Positions 50,622-59,201 are shown, counted from the stretch's first letter. The stretch: DNA of 64,000 nucleotides from Flavobacterium selenitireducens (GCF_014748335.1 NZ_JAAVIY010000001.1:682001-746000); one strand, 5' to 3'. The notes: generated from the letters alone by a model not told the origin. Numbers and translations are program-made.

Positions 50622-50740
50622 TTAAACTTTAAACCTTAAACTTCAAACCGTAAACCTTAAACTTTAAACCTTAAACATCAAACCTTAAACCTTAAACTTT
50701 AAACCTTAAACATCAAACCTTAAACCTTAAACTTCAACCC
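50622..50740. repeat. 7-bp TTAAACY tandem repeat running into the bcp stop
   Basis: Seventeen 7-bp units: mostly TTAAACC and TTAAACT, with TTAAACA, TCAAACC and GTAAACC variants. The last unit (TCAACCC) contains the complement of the bcp stop codon at 50734-50736. No gene lies between 50395 and 50733; upstream of the array is a short inverted repeat at 50519-50541 (AAAAATCT and AGATTTTT). Confidence 0.93.
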
Positions 50741-51192
50741 TCGCCCACTATCTGAGCCGCGTGATCTTTCGTCTTCACTTTTTCAATGATTTTTTCTACG
50801 ACACCATTTTCATCAATTACGAAAGTCGTGCGGTGAATCCCGTCGAACTCGCGTCCCATGAATTTCTTCGGGCCCCAAACGCCGAAAGCCTCAATGACCG
50901 CGTGATTTTCGTCGGCTAATAACGGAAACGGAAGTTGGTGCTTCGAAATAAAATTGGCCTGTTTCTTTTTGGTGTCCGCGCTTACGCCCAAAAGTTCGTA
51001 GCCCTTTGCTTTGAGGTCGGCATAATTGTCGCGCAGGTTGCAGGCTTCGACCGTACAGCTTGGCGTATTGGCCGCAGGGTAAAAAAACACGATGAGTTTT
51101 TTGCCTTTGTAATCAGAGAGTTTTCGGATCGCACCGTCCTGGTCGACCGCCGAGAAATCAGGGGCTTTGTCGCCTTGTTTCAATGTCGTCAT
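50734..51192 (-). CDS. bcp: thioredoxin-dependent thiol peroxidase (BCP/PrxQ)
   Basis: A 152-residue peroxiredoxin of the BCP/PrxQ class that reduces hydroperoxides with electrons from thioredoxin. The active site is TPSCTVEACNLRDNY, with the peroxidatic Cys and, five residues on, the resolving Cys. PFPLLADENHAVIEAFGVW and GIHRTTFVIDENG are the other conserved parts. The start ATG 51192 (MTTLKQGDKAPDF) is the family start; a longer frame would include the promoter of the divergent nth gene. The stop lies inside a 7-bp repeat array, which thus supplies the last codons. Confidence 0.92.
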   Translation of the reverse strand: MTTLKQGDKAPDFSAVDQDGAIRKLSDYKGKKLIVFFYPAANTPSCTVEACNLRDNYADLKAKGYELLGVSADTKKKQANFISKHQLPFPLLADENHAVIEAFGVWGPKKFMGREFDGIHRTTFVIDENGVVEKIIEKVKTKDHAAQIVGEG

Positions 51193-51271
51193 ATCGGTTG
51201 GGATTTTGGTTGACCGACGCGAATTCCGGATAAGCTTCCAAAGATGTTGCAAAATGCTTCCGATCATATTC

Positions 51272-51301
51272 TTGCGCCTTCGCCCTTAAAAATTAACTTT
51301 G
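51272..51301 (+). promoter_or_regulatory. promoter (-33 TTG, -7 TAACTTTG) for nth
   Basis: TTG at 51272 and TAACTTTG at 51294-51301 are 19 bp apart, the standard Bacteroidota arrangement. ATG 51316 is 14 bp downstream. Confidence 0.75.
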
Positions 51302-51315
51302 TACAAAAGTACGCA

Positions 51316-51981
51316 ATGACCCAGAAAGAACGCGTCGATTTCGTGATTAAAACGCTTGAGGATTTGTATCCCGAAGTGCCTATCCCGCTCGATCACAAAG
51401 ATGCTTATACGCTGCTGATCGCGGTTTTGCTGTCGGCGCAATGTACCGATGCCCGCGTCAATACGATAACGCCGTTGCTGTTCGCCAAAGCGGATACGCC
51501 ACAGGAAATGGTCAAATTATCGGTGGAGGAAATACAGGACATCATTCGCCCTTGTGGGTTATCGCCAATGAAATCCAAAGGAATTTTCGGATTGTCGAAA
51601 ATACTGCTCGAAAAACACGACGGAAAAGTTCCCGATAATTTCGCCGATCTCGAAGAACTGCCCGCTGTCGGACACAAAACGGCAAGCGTCGTGATGTCGC
51701 AGGCGTTCGGATATCCGGCGTTTCCGGTCGATACGCACATCCACAGGTTGATGCAACGCTGGAATTTGTCGAACGGAAAAAGTGTCGAACAAACCGAGAA
51801 AGATGCAAAAAGATTGTTTCCGATGCCTCTTTGGAACAAGCTCCACCTGCAAATCATCTATTACGGCCGCCAATATTCCCCGGCGCGCGGGTGGGATTTG
51901 GAAAAAGACGTGATTACGCGAACCATCGGGAAAAAATCGCTGATCAACGCGCATTACGCCAAAACGTTGAAACGTCAATAG
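51316..51981 (+). CDS. nth: endonuclease III-type DNA glycosylase lacking the Fe-S cluster
   Basis: A 221-residue base-excision repair enzyme that removes oxidised pyrimidines and cuts abasic sites. The helix-hairpin-helix is ELPAVGHKTASVVMSQAFG with the catalytic Lys, and the catalytic Asp is in FPVDTHIHRL. E. coli Nth ends with four Cys holding a 4Fe-4S cluster; here the C terminus is LHLQIIYYGRQYSPARGWDL and contains no Cys at all. I recall other flavobacterial Nth proteins with the same ending. The core is complete, so glycosylase activity is expected. The 3' end overlaps a broken lipoprotein gene by 7 bp. Confidence 0.92.
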   Translation: MTQKERVDFVIKTLEDLYPEVPIPLDHKDAYTLLIAVLLSAQCTDARVNTITPLLFAKADTPQEMVKLSVEEIQDIIRPCGLSPMKSKGIFGLSKILLEKHDGKVPDNFADLEELPAVGHKTASVVMSQAFGYPAFPVDTHIHRLMQRWNLSNGKSVEQTEKDAKRLFPMPLWNKLHLQIIYYGRQYSPARGWDLEKDVITRTIGKKSLINAHYAKTLKRQ

Positions 51982-52611
51982 CGGCGCCACTGATTGCCGT
52001 CGAGGTCGTCAAACCCGACAAGACCATAATTAAAATCGTAATACATTTTGTTGGCGTTTAGCCGAAAGCCGTTCCCAGAGCCGGAATTGCCGGTTTGTGA
52101 ATCAATGACCACAACCTTCTGATACGTATTGCCGTTAAACGAAATGCTTTGGATGTAGGCATTGGAAAGCGCAAAATCCTCCTTTGCCCAATACCCGCCT
52201 TCATTCCAGCGGTCGAAATAAAGGGTTGCCATCAATCCTGTGGCGCTGGGTTTGTATACAATTATGGAAAGCCCGGAATTTTCACTGTCCGGGAATTCGA
52301 CCGAGGCAAGCGAAACGGTCTGTTTATCGTAATAATAGCCGGGAATGCCGCTTCCTGAAAAAGTGCCGTGATTATCGTCCGATCTGCCTTTCCACTTTGC
52401 CGTGACCTTGTATCGAAGTTCCTCGCCGGATTGGTTGCGAAATTTAAATGATCTTATCTTTATTGAGGCTCGAATTGAGCAAGTTGTCGCGGTCCTCGGA
52501 CGTGAATTTGTAATAATCGAGACCCGGAATCATCGAAAGATTGTCCTAAAAATCATCTGACGCACACCCTAGAACTAAAAATGCATATAACAACAATACG
52601 GAATTTTTCAT
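51975..52611 (-). pseudogene. broken lipoprotein gene (stop codon plus frameshift)
   Basis: ATG 52611 opens a lipoprotein signal (MKNSVLLLYAFLVLGC) with Cys16, but a TAG at 52546-52548 stops it after 21 codons. The same frame continues as DNLSMIPGLDYYKFTSEDRD until TAA near 52450, and one frame-shifted base later becomes FKFRNQSGEELRYKVTAKWK and on to the natural end GFDDLDGNQWRRY at 51975. The parts join without loss of sequence, so one nonsense and one frameshift mutation explain the break. The intact part of 52235-51975 has no known family. Function unknown. Confidence 0.8.
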
Positions 52612-52645
52612 GTCTACTGCGGACTGGTTAGGTCGGAAAACAAAA

Positions 52646-52671
52646 ATCCCACGATCTTTCAACCGTGGGAT
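52646..52671 (-). terminator. intrinsic terminator of the 47-residue gene
   Basis: On the minus strand ATCCCACG and CGTGGGAT form an 8-bp stem with a 10-nt loop, followed by TTTTTG. It lies just downstream of the small gene at 52681. Confidence 0.85.
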
Positions 52672-52680
52672 TCCGATAAA

Positions 52681-52824
52681 TCAGTTAGCGATACACTCAA
52701 AAATCAAGTTTCCTTTTTTCTGGATTGTCAATGCCTTAGAATAATTCAGCAAGAAATTGATGGTCTCTTTTTTAGGTAACATTTTTGAAGTTGCTAACGT
52801 TTTTGAAGTGTAAATTTTAGCCAT
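52681..52824 (-). CDS. 47-residue conserved small protein
   Basis: ATG 52824 opens a 47-codon gene ending TGA at 52681. The protein is basic at the N terminus with an internal duplication (TSKTLATSKML), followed by KKETINFLLNYSKALTI and a C-terminal LIFECIAN. Similar tiny proteins are, I believe, present in other flavobacteria. It stands between the ECF sigma factor gene and a broken lipoprotein gene on the same strand and has its own strong terminator, which supports a real transcript. No signal peptide or membrane helix. Function unknown. Confidence 0.7.
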   Translation of the reverse strand: MAKIYTSKTLATSKMLPKKETINFLLNYSKALTIQKKGNLIFECIAN

Positions 52825-52872
52825 ATCAATTGCGTTTGTTACCTTAAAAACGCAACCGGTTTCAAAATATTG

Positions 52873-53457
52873 TCAATTGGTCAAAATTATTTGATGCTTG
52901 TCGATCACCTTGCGCAGGTTCATCAGCGCATATCGCATGCGGCCTAACGCCGTATTGATCGACACACCTGTCAGTTCGGAAATCTCCTTGAACGACAAGT
53001 CCTGGTAAATCCGCATCTCCAGCACTTCTTTCTGATCTTTCGGAAGTTCCTGGATAAGTCGCTTCAAATCGTCCTCGACCTGTGTCGTGATCATGCGCCC
53101 TTCGATATTTGGCGCGTCATCGCTCATGATCGAAAATATCGAAAATTCTTCGGTCTCGCGGAACATGGGCATTTTTTTATTGCGTCGGAAGTGATCGACG
53201 ATGAGATTGTGTGCGATCCTCATTACCCATGGCAGGAATTTTCCCTCCTCGTTATAAGAATTCGACTTCAAAGTCTTGATGACTTTGATGAAGGTGTCCT
53301 GGAAAATATCGTCCGAAATGTCCCTGTCGGTAACCTTCGAATAGATAAACCCATAAATCTTGGATTGGTGCCTGCCGATTAGCGTAGCGAGAGCATTTTC
53401 GTCTCCTGCAACGTAATTCTTGACCAATAGCGCATCTGGGATGATTACAGTAGCCAT
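52873..53457 (-). CDS. RNA polymerase ECF sigma factor
   Basis: A 194-residue sigma-70 family factor of the extracytoplasmic-function group. Region 2 has SDDIFQDTFIKVIKTLKS and WVMRIAHNLIVDHFRR, region 4 has DLSFKEISELTGVSINTALG and RMRYALMNLRK that contact -10 and -35 type elements. No anti-sigma gene follows: the next gene on this strand encodes a 47-residue protein. This subgroup is widespread in Bacteroidota without one. The start ATG 53457 gives the family-like MATVIIPDALLVKNY; a longer frame is rejected. Divergent from uvrA. Confidence 0.9.
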   Translation of the reverse strand: MATVIIPDALLVKNYVAGDENALATLIGRHQSKIYGFIYSKVTDRDISDDIFQDTFIKVIKTLKSNSYNEEGKFLPWVMRIAHNLIVDHFRRNKKMPMFRETEEFSIFSIMSDDAPNIEGRMITTQVEDDLKRLIQELPKDQKEVLEMRIYQDLSFKEISELTGVSINTALGRMRYALMNLRKVIDKHQIILTN

Positions 53458-53754
53458 AATGATACCTTTTAGTTTTTGGTGGAAACCTCTGAAATTTCTA
53501 AAAAGTATTTTTATACTATAGGCTCTGTTAAATTGAAGTGAATGAATGACCAAATGTAAAACAAATTATTTCAAATGCGCAAATAAAAATTGAAAAATTA
53601 ACATTGGTAACGCAATAAGCCCTCAGATTAACGCGATTTTGAGAAAAATTTGCGTTATATCCACATGTTTCGACTTCAAACGTTGAAAATTTAACAATCC
53701 TAAACTGTTTCTAAATCGTTGTTAAGCCCATTTTCATTTCGCTGCCGATTTGCG

Positions 53755-53762
53755 TACTTTTG
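53755..53762 (+). promoter_or_regulatory. -7 promoter box (TACTTTTG) for uvrA
   Basis: TACTTTTG fits TAnnTTTG, 20 bp before ATG 53783. The TTG at 53750 just before it is not used as a start. The 325-bp gap between the sigma factor and uvrA starts holds no gene. Confidence 0.65.
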
Positions 53763-53782
53763 CGGACTTATCCCCGCCGACT

Positions 53783-56569
53783 ATGCAGCCTGATTTCAGC
53801 ACGTTAGAACCTAAGAAAAACATCATCATAAAAGGCGCCCAAATCCACAACCTGAAGAATTTGAGCGTCTCCATTCCCCGCAATGAATTTGTGGTAATTA
53901 CCGGTCTTTCCGGATCAGGAAAGTCCAGCCTTGCGTTCGACACGCTCTACGCCGAAGGCCAGCGGCGCTATGTGGAAAGCCTTTCATCTTACGCCCGCCA
54001 GTTTCTCGGACGCCTCGACAAACCCAAAGTCGAGTACATAAAAGGTATCGCACCGGCCATCGCGATCGAACAAAAAGTCAACACCACCAATGCGCGTTCG
54101 ACCGTGGGGACTTCCACTGAAATTTACGATTACCTGAAGTTGCTTTACGCCAGGATCGGAAAAACATTTTCCCCGGTCTCAGGGGAAGAGGTCAAAAAGG
54201 ATACCGTCAGCGACGTGGTCGACGCCGTAAAGGGATATCCGGAGGGCACGCGATTGCTGCTGCTTTCTCCCATCCACCTTGAAAAAGGGCGGGAACTTGA
54301 AGACAAACTGAAGGTGCTTTTACAACAAGGTTTCGCAAGGATTCTTGTGAAAAAGGAAATGGTGCGCCTTGACGAGATCGAACAGCACAGCCTTGACGAT
54401 AAGGATATTTTGCTGATCATCGACCGCGTTGTCGTGAAAGACGACGAAGATTTTTACAACAGATTATCAGATGCCGTCCAAACCGCTTTCTACGAAGGCA
54501 AAGGCGAATTGTACCTACAGGAAGCCGACGGTGAGACGCGACGCGAATTCAACTCCCGTTTCGAACTTGACGGACAAAGTTTTCTCGAACCGAACGTCCA
54601 CCTGTTCAGTTTCAACAATCCGTATGGCGCCTGCCCGGTTTGCGAAGGTTACGGAAACGTGATCGGGATCGACCCGGAGCTTGTGGTTCCGAACACCTCC
54701 CTATCGGTTTACGAAAATGCGATTTACCCGTGGAGAGGCGAAAGCATGGGTTGGTACAAAGACCAATTGGTCAAAAGTGCCTATCACTTCGATTTTCCGA
54801 TCCACAAACCTTACTTTGAACTTACCGATGCCCAGAAAGCCCTGATATGGAAAGGCAATAAGCACTTCACCGGACTCGACGATTTCTTCCGGGAACTGGA
54901 GGAAAAAAACTACAAAATCCAGAACCGCGTGATGTTGTCGCGTTATCGCGGAAAGACCAAATGCTGGTCGTGCAAAGGAAAGCGGTTGCGACCGGAAGCC
55001 GATTACGTAAAGATTGGCGGCAAGACGATTTCCGACCTTGTCGATATGCCGATGAAGCGTCTCGTTCCGTTCTTCGCCGACCTGAAACTGTCCGATTACG
55101 ATCACCAGGTTGCCAAAAGGCTGCTAATCGAAATCAACAGCCGCTTGAGTTTCCTCGTCGAAGTCGGGCTCGATTACCTCACGTTGAACCGAACCTCGGC
55201 CTCACTTTCCGGAGGCGAATCCCAGCGTATCAACCTGGCGACCTCGCTCGGAAGTTCGCTTGTCGGATCGATGTATATTCTCGACGAACCGAGTATCGGC
55301 TTGCATCCGAAAGATACCGAACGTCTCATCAACGTACTCATTTCTCTAAAAAAGCTCGGCAACACCGTGATCGTGGTCGAACACGACGAAGATATCATGA
55401 AAGCCGCCGACCGCATCATCGATATTGGCCCGGAAGCCGGTACCCACGGTGGTGAAGTCGTCGCTTACGGAACGTATGACGAGATCCTCAAATCTGATTC
55501 GCTCACGGCAAAATACCTCAATGGAGACATGGAGATCAAAGTGCCGAGAACGCGCCGCAAATGGAGCAATTACATCGAAATCCTCGGCGCACGCGAAAAC
55601 AACCTGCGCAATCTCGATGTGCGTTTTCCGCTGGAAGTGCTAACGGTGATCACCGGCGTTTCCGGAAGCGGAAAAAGTACGCTCGTCAAGAAAATCCTGT
55701 TTCCGGCCATGCAAAAACAGTTGGAAGGGGCTGGCGAAAAAGCTGGACAATTTACCGAAATGCGCGGTCATTACCACAAGATCCGACATATTGAGTACGT
55801 CGACCAGAATCCGATTGGAAGGAGTTCGCGATCGAATCCCGTGACGTATATCAAGGCATATGACGACATACGCGACCTTTTTGCGAAGGAGAAACTGTCG
55901 AAGCTGCGAAATTACCAGGCCAAACACTTTTCGTTCAACGTCGATGGCGGCCGATGCGAAACCTGCAAAGGCGAAGGCACGATAAACGTCGAAATGGTCT
56001 TCATGGCCGATGTGCAGCTCAATTGTGAAACTTGTAACGGAAAGCGCTTCAAAAAAGAAGTACTCGAAGTGATGTACAACGGCAAAAATATAGATGATGT
56101 GCTCACGATGACAATAGATGATGCGGTTGCGTTTTTCAAAGAGCACAAACAGACCAAGCTTATCCAGAAGTTGCAGCCGTTGCAGGATGTCGGTCTCGGA
56201 TACGTCCAACTCGGTCAATCCTCGTCAACGCTGTCCGGAGGGGAAGCCCAGCGCATCAAGCTCGCCTCTTTCCTTGTGAAAGGCGCCACCAAGGACAAGG
56301 CCCTTTTTGTTTTTGACGAACCCACGACGGGACTTCACTTCCACGATATCAACAAGCTGATGGCTTCGTTCGAGGCGCTTATCGACCAGGGACATTCGAT
56401 TATCGTGATCGAACACAACCTCGACCTGATCAAATGTGCCGATCACATCATAGACCTCGGCCCGGAAGGTGGAGAAAACGGAGGGCATATCCTCGCGATC
56501 GGGACGCCTGAGGAAATAGCGAAGAACAAAAAATCGATAACCGGAACCTATCTGAAGGATAAATTGTAA
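53783..56569 (+). CDS. uvrA: excinuclease ABC subunit UvrA
   Basis: A 928-residue DNA-damage recognition ATPase of nucleotide excision repair. It has two ABC-type modules. The first has Walker A ITGLSGSGKSSLAFDTLYAE, the signature LSGGESQRINLATSLGS and Walker B MYILDEPSIGLHP. The second has TGVSGSGKSTLVKK, LSGGEAQRIKLA and VFDEPTTGLHFHD. Zinc-binding Cys pairs are CPVCEGYG with CWSCKGKR, and CETCKGEG with CETCNGKR. Length fits the family (about 940). The promoter fixes the start at ATG 53783. No uvrB or uvrC is near. Confidence 0.96.
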   Translation: MQPDFSTLEPKKNIIIKGAQIHNLKNLSVSIPRNEFVVITGLSGSGKSSLAFDTLYAEGQRRYVESLSSYARQFLGRLDKPKVEYIKGIAPAIAIEQKVNTTNARSTVGTSTEIYDYLKLLYARIGKTFSPVSGEEVKKDTVSDVVDAVKGYPEGTRLLLLSPIHLEKGRELEDKLKVLLQQGFARILVKKEMVRLDEIEQHSLDDKDILLIIDRVVVKDDEDFYNRLSDAVQTAFYEGKGELYLQEADGETRREFNSRFELDGQSFLEPNVHLFSFNNPYGACPVCEGYGNVIGIDPELVVPNTSLSVYENAIYPWRGESMGWYKDQLVKSAYHFDFPIHKPYFELTDAQKALIWKGNKHFTGLDDFFRELEEKNYKIQNRVMLSRYRGKTKCWSCKGKRLRPEADYVKIGGKTISDLVDMPMKRLVPFFADLKLSDYDHQVAKRLLIEINSRLSFLVEVGLDYLTLNRTSASLSGGESQRINLATSLGSSLVGSMYILDEPSIGLHPKDTERLINVLISLKKLGNTVIVVEHDEDIMKAADRIIDIGPEAGTHGGEVVAYGTYDEILKSDSLTAKYLNGDMEIKVPRTRRKWSNYIEILGARENNLRNLDVRFPLEVLTVITGVSGSGKSTLVKKILFPAMQKQLEGAGEKAGQFTEMRGHYHKIRHIEYVDQNPIGRSSRSNPVTYIKAYDDIRDLFAKEKLSKLRNYQAKHFSFNVDGGRCETCKGEGTINVEMVFMADVQLNCETCNGKRFKKEVLEVMYNGKNIDDVLTMTIDDAVAFFKEHKQTKLIQKLQPLQDVGLGYVQLGQSSSTLSGGEAQRIKLASFLVKGATKDKALFVFDEPTTGLHFHDINKLMASFEALIDQGHSIIVIEHNLDLIKCADHIIDLGPEGGENGGHILAIGTPEEIAKNKKSITGTYLKDKL

Positions 56570-56595
56570 ACGCCTTTGCGCTGGTAGCTGACACG

Positions 56596-57084
56596 TTATG
56601 GATTTTGTATCTCGTCCCTGCGCTTTTTATGCTTTTTTTTCTTGATCAGATGAAGGTCCTGCGCCTCCTCTACGGTATGCGTGTGCAGCAGCGAATCCTC
56701 TTTTTTGCAGAGTTGGCTTAGTTTGAGATAGTACTCGTGCAACGCTTCGAGTTCCTTTTCCGAGAGGTCTTCCACGTCTATCAACCGATTGCTCGCAAAC
56801 TCATGGGCGGCCACGAGCTCGTTCAACTTGAGCTGAATTGCCATCGAATCCTTGTTCTGGGATTTTTGGATAAGGAAAACCATCAGGAATGTTACGATCG
56901 TCGTCCCGGTGTTGATAACGAGTTGCCAGGTCTCGGAATAATCGAAAATCGGATCCGTTACCGCCCATACGATGACCGTCAGGAATGCGATCAGGAATGC
57001 GGGTGTACTGCCGGTGGCTTTGGTGACTTTGGACGCGAAAACTTCAAAAGCGCCTTGTTTTCCTGCTGATTGCTTTTTGCTCAT
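56596..57084 (-). CDS. low-affinity iron permease family membrane protein
   Basis: A 162-residue membrane protein with two helices (about residues 26-46 and 55-75): FLIAFLTVIVWAVTDPIFDY and LVINTGTTIVTFLMVFLIQ, then SQNKDSMAIQLKLNELVAAH. This is the pattern of the Fet4-like low-affinity iron permease family in bacteria, whose transport function is not proven. The C-terminal half is charged, helical and cytoplasmic. It is convergent with uvrA, with 26 bp between stops. Confidence 0.82.
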   Translation of the reverse strand: MSKKQSAGKQGAFEVFASKVTKATGSTPAFLIAFLTVIVWAVTDPIFDYSETWQLVINTGTTIVTFLMVFLIQKSQNKDSMAIQLKLNELVAAHEFASNRLIDVEDLSEKELEALHEYYLKLSQLCKKEDSLLHTHTVEEAQDLHLIKKKKHKKRRDEIQNP

Positions 57085-57111
57085 GTTGTGCGTTTTGGAT
57101 GAAAGAATGCC

Positions 57112-57135
57112 AAAAAAAGCCTTCGTGTGAAGGCC
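57112..57135 (-). terminator. intrinsic terminator of the M28 peptidase gene
   Basis: On the minus strand GCCTTC and GAAGGC form a 6-bp stem with a 4-nt loop, followed by seven T. It is 6 bp after the peptidase stop. Confidence 0.88.
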
Positions 57136-57140
57136 TCGAT

Positions 57141-58325
57141 TTATTTTATGATGATTTTTTTCTCGATTTCAACCGCTCCCGATGTGATTTTGAGGATATA
57201 CGATCCGCGTTCAAGACGATCGGTCGCGATGGCTTCGACAATGGCGGAATCCCTCAATTTTCCCGACGCAACCCGTTGGCCGAGGACGTTAAACAGCGCA
57301 TAATCACAATCCTGGAAATTTCCTTTGTTTACCCAGAGCATTCCCTCAGCCGGATTTGGAAACACGCGTATTGCGTCAGCCGGATTTTCCTGTGTGGCGA
57401 GATTGCAGTCTGTACAGGCGACCGCGAAGTGCAGGGCTGCACCCATCATTCCCTGGGCGACGTTGTAGACAAAAACGGGATCCACATTCGACAGGACGTC
57501 ATTCGGCCCGTGCGGATAAGGCGACTCGTTGGTTTCAAACAAACCTGTTATAATTTCACCGTTGTCCTCGAAAGGAACGTAATCTGATGCGTATGCGTTC
57601 GAAATTACGGTTTCCAGCACGGAGTACAATTCCATGCAATTGGCGAGCTCCGTCGTCCTGGCCGAAGAAGCCGCGTTATTGGTCCAAGGGCTGTTGCTCT
57701 GGTCGCGTTCGCAGGTAATCGTATTGTTCACTTCTCCGGAAACGCCTCCGACCTGGTCGAGATTGACCAACACCCTGATGTTCATTTTTGGGGAAGTGGC
57801 GTTTACGACATTATCCACATAGTGCTGGCTTCCGACCAGGCCGTCTTCCTCTCCCGCAAAGTGAATGAATTTCACGGAATACTCCGTCGGGATGTTTTTC
57901 AGCAACCGCGCAACCTCGAGGATTACAGCTGTCCCGCTGCCGTTGTCGTTGGCGCCGGGTCCGCCGACGGTATCGTAATGCCCGTCGATGATCACAAAAG
58001 TGTTCGGGTACGTTGTCCCAATTTTTGTCACCACAAGGTTTTTGCACGTAGCACCGCCATAAGTAAACGGATCTTCGACAATGTCAGATGCCGCATAACC
58101 GTATTCCTGGTATTTGCTCTTGAGCCAGGCAAGCGCATTGGCCTGTGCGGAGGTACCGCGATATTTCACGCCGAATGAAACGAACGAAGAAAGCGATTGG
58201 TTGATATTGGCCTGGGAGACCTGCCCTGCGACCTCATTGTAATATGGAATCAACGATTGAGGAAAACAAACGCTTGAAATCAACAAAACGACAATGCCCG
58301 TAAGGCGCGAAAAAATCAAATGCAT
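57141..58325 (-). CDS. M28 family metallopeptidase with type IX sorting domain
   Basis: A 394-residue secreted zinc aminopeptidase. The signal peptide ends SSVCFPQ. Metal-binding parts are DGHYDTVGGPGANDNGSGTA, FAGEEDGLVGSQHYV and LVNLDQVGG. The C-terminal 80 residues (RVFPNPAEGMLWVNKG, YALFNVLGQRVASGKL, KITSGAVEIEKKIIIK) are a type A T9SS sorting domain, so the enzyme is exported across the outer membrane. It likely trims peptides for nutrition. The start ATG 58325 is the second Met of the open frame and gives the signal peptide. A 10-bp-phased repeat lies about 90 bp upstream. Confidence 0.92.
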   Translation of the reverse strand: MHLIFSRLTGIVVLLISSVCFPQSLIPYYNEVAGQVSQANINQSLSSFVSFGVKYRGTSAQANALAWLKSKYQEYGYAASDIVEDPFTYGGATCKNLVVTKIGTTYPNTFVIIDGHYDTVGGPGANDNGSGTAVILEVARLLKNIPTEYSVKFIHFAGEEDGLVGSQHYVDNVVNATSPKMNIRVLVNLDQVGGVSGEVNNTITCERDQSNSPWTNNAASSARTTELANCMELYSVLETVISNAYASDYVPFEDNGEIITGLFETNESPYPHGPNDVLSNVDPVFVYNVAQGMMGAALHFAVACTDCNLATQENPADAIRVFPNPAEGMLWVNKGNFQDCDYALFNVLGQRVASGKLRDSAIVEAIATDRLERGSYILKITSGAVEIEKKIIIK

Positions 58326-58416
58326 GACGATAGGGTTTAATGCGTCGCGAATATAATCAAAAGCGAAACGCCTTTCTACCAAAAAATATTTTTGAACGTT
58401 TATTTTACTGAAAACT

Positions 58417-58456
58417 AAACGTTTACAAACGCTTCTAAACGACTACAAACGTTTGT
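58417..58456 (+). repeat. 10-bp-phased AAACG repeat array (second locus)
   Basis: AAACG begins exactly at 58417, 58427, 58437 and 58447; the full units are AAACGTTTAC, AAACGCTTCT, AAACGACTAC and AAACGTTTGT. It lies in the divergent gap between the M28 peptidase gene and a secreted protein gene. Units AAACGTTTAC and AAACGACTAC are identical to two at 8505-8554. Confidence 0.88.
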
Positions 58457-58553
58457 TACACTTTTCTGGCACGCAACTTGAATGCCGTCAAACAACGGAA
58501 AAATTTTCCAGCGAAAGCGAGAAACAATTACTAATCCCAAAAAATTGAAGATC

Positions 58554-59171
58554 ATGAAAACCATTACTCTTTTTGTTGCAGCAGTCTTCCTAATGGGAAG
58601 CAGCGCCAAAGCCTCAGAAAAAATTGATTTCGAGGTACGCTATCCGGTAGCCATCGCCGAGACCGAACCAATCGTGTTCACCGAAAGAGGCATTGAGTTC
58701 TTTGTTTTTGCCGATGGACAAATCGATTTCAACACTGTTCCTACGGGAGGCTCAGACATATATTACAAAGGCCGCCGCGGCCAGACAAATGTTACTTACG
58801 GCGCGCCAAACGTCGGCAATGCAGGCGTTCGCATCGAACACGATACACAAGGCCGGGTGAGAAGGGTTGGAAATGTATTTTTGAACTACGACACCCGCGG
58901 ACGCGTAAAACGCATCGGATCGGTCTATATGAGTTACAACCGTTACGCTTTGATGCAGGTTGGAGGCTTGAAAATCCTATACGACCGCTACGGACGCATC
59001 GTCGGAACTCAAGGCCGCGTCAATGCGAACTGGAACCAGGCTGGCCACGGTCAGTATTACCAAGGCGGCAACAGCGGAAATAGTTCATGGAACAACGACG
59101 AAGCGTATTACTACTACAAGCAGGACGGCACCAAAGCGAAGGTGGAGCCAAAACTCGAAGTCAAAAAATAA
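58554..59171 (+). CDS. secreted protein, unknown function
   Basis: A 205-residue secreted protein (signal peptide ending SSAKAS). The central part is a repeat-like run of short Gly/Arg/Tyr-containing beta segments: VRIEHDTQGRVRRVGNVFLN, YDTRGRVKRIGSVYMSYNRY and KILYDRYGRIVGTQGRV. This is a YD-repeat-like or RHS-like short motif (YDxxGRVxRIG), three copies. The C terminus is Asn/Gly/Tyr-rich and ends in a Lys-rich tail. Similar proteins occur in other flavobacteria to my knowledge, with no known role. A 10-bp-phased repeat precedes it and a terminator follows. Confidence 0.78.
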   Translation: MKTITLFVAAVFLMGSSAKASEKIDFEVRYPVAIAETEPIVFTERGIEFFVFADGQIDFNTVPTGGSDIYYKGRRGQTNVTYGAPNVGNAGVRIEHDTQGRVRRVGNVFLNYDTRGRVKRIGSVYMSYNRYALMQVGGLKILYDRYGRIVGTQGRVNANWNQAGHGQYYQGGNSGNSSWNNDEAYYYYKQDGTKAKVEPKLEVKK

Positions 59172-59201
59172 TAGTGAAGTTTAGATTGGTTGGTTTGTTT
59201 G

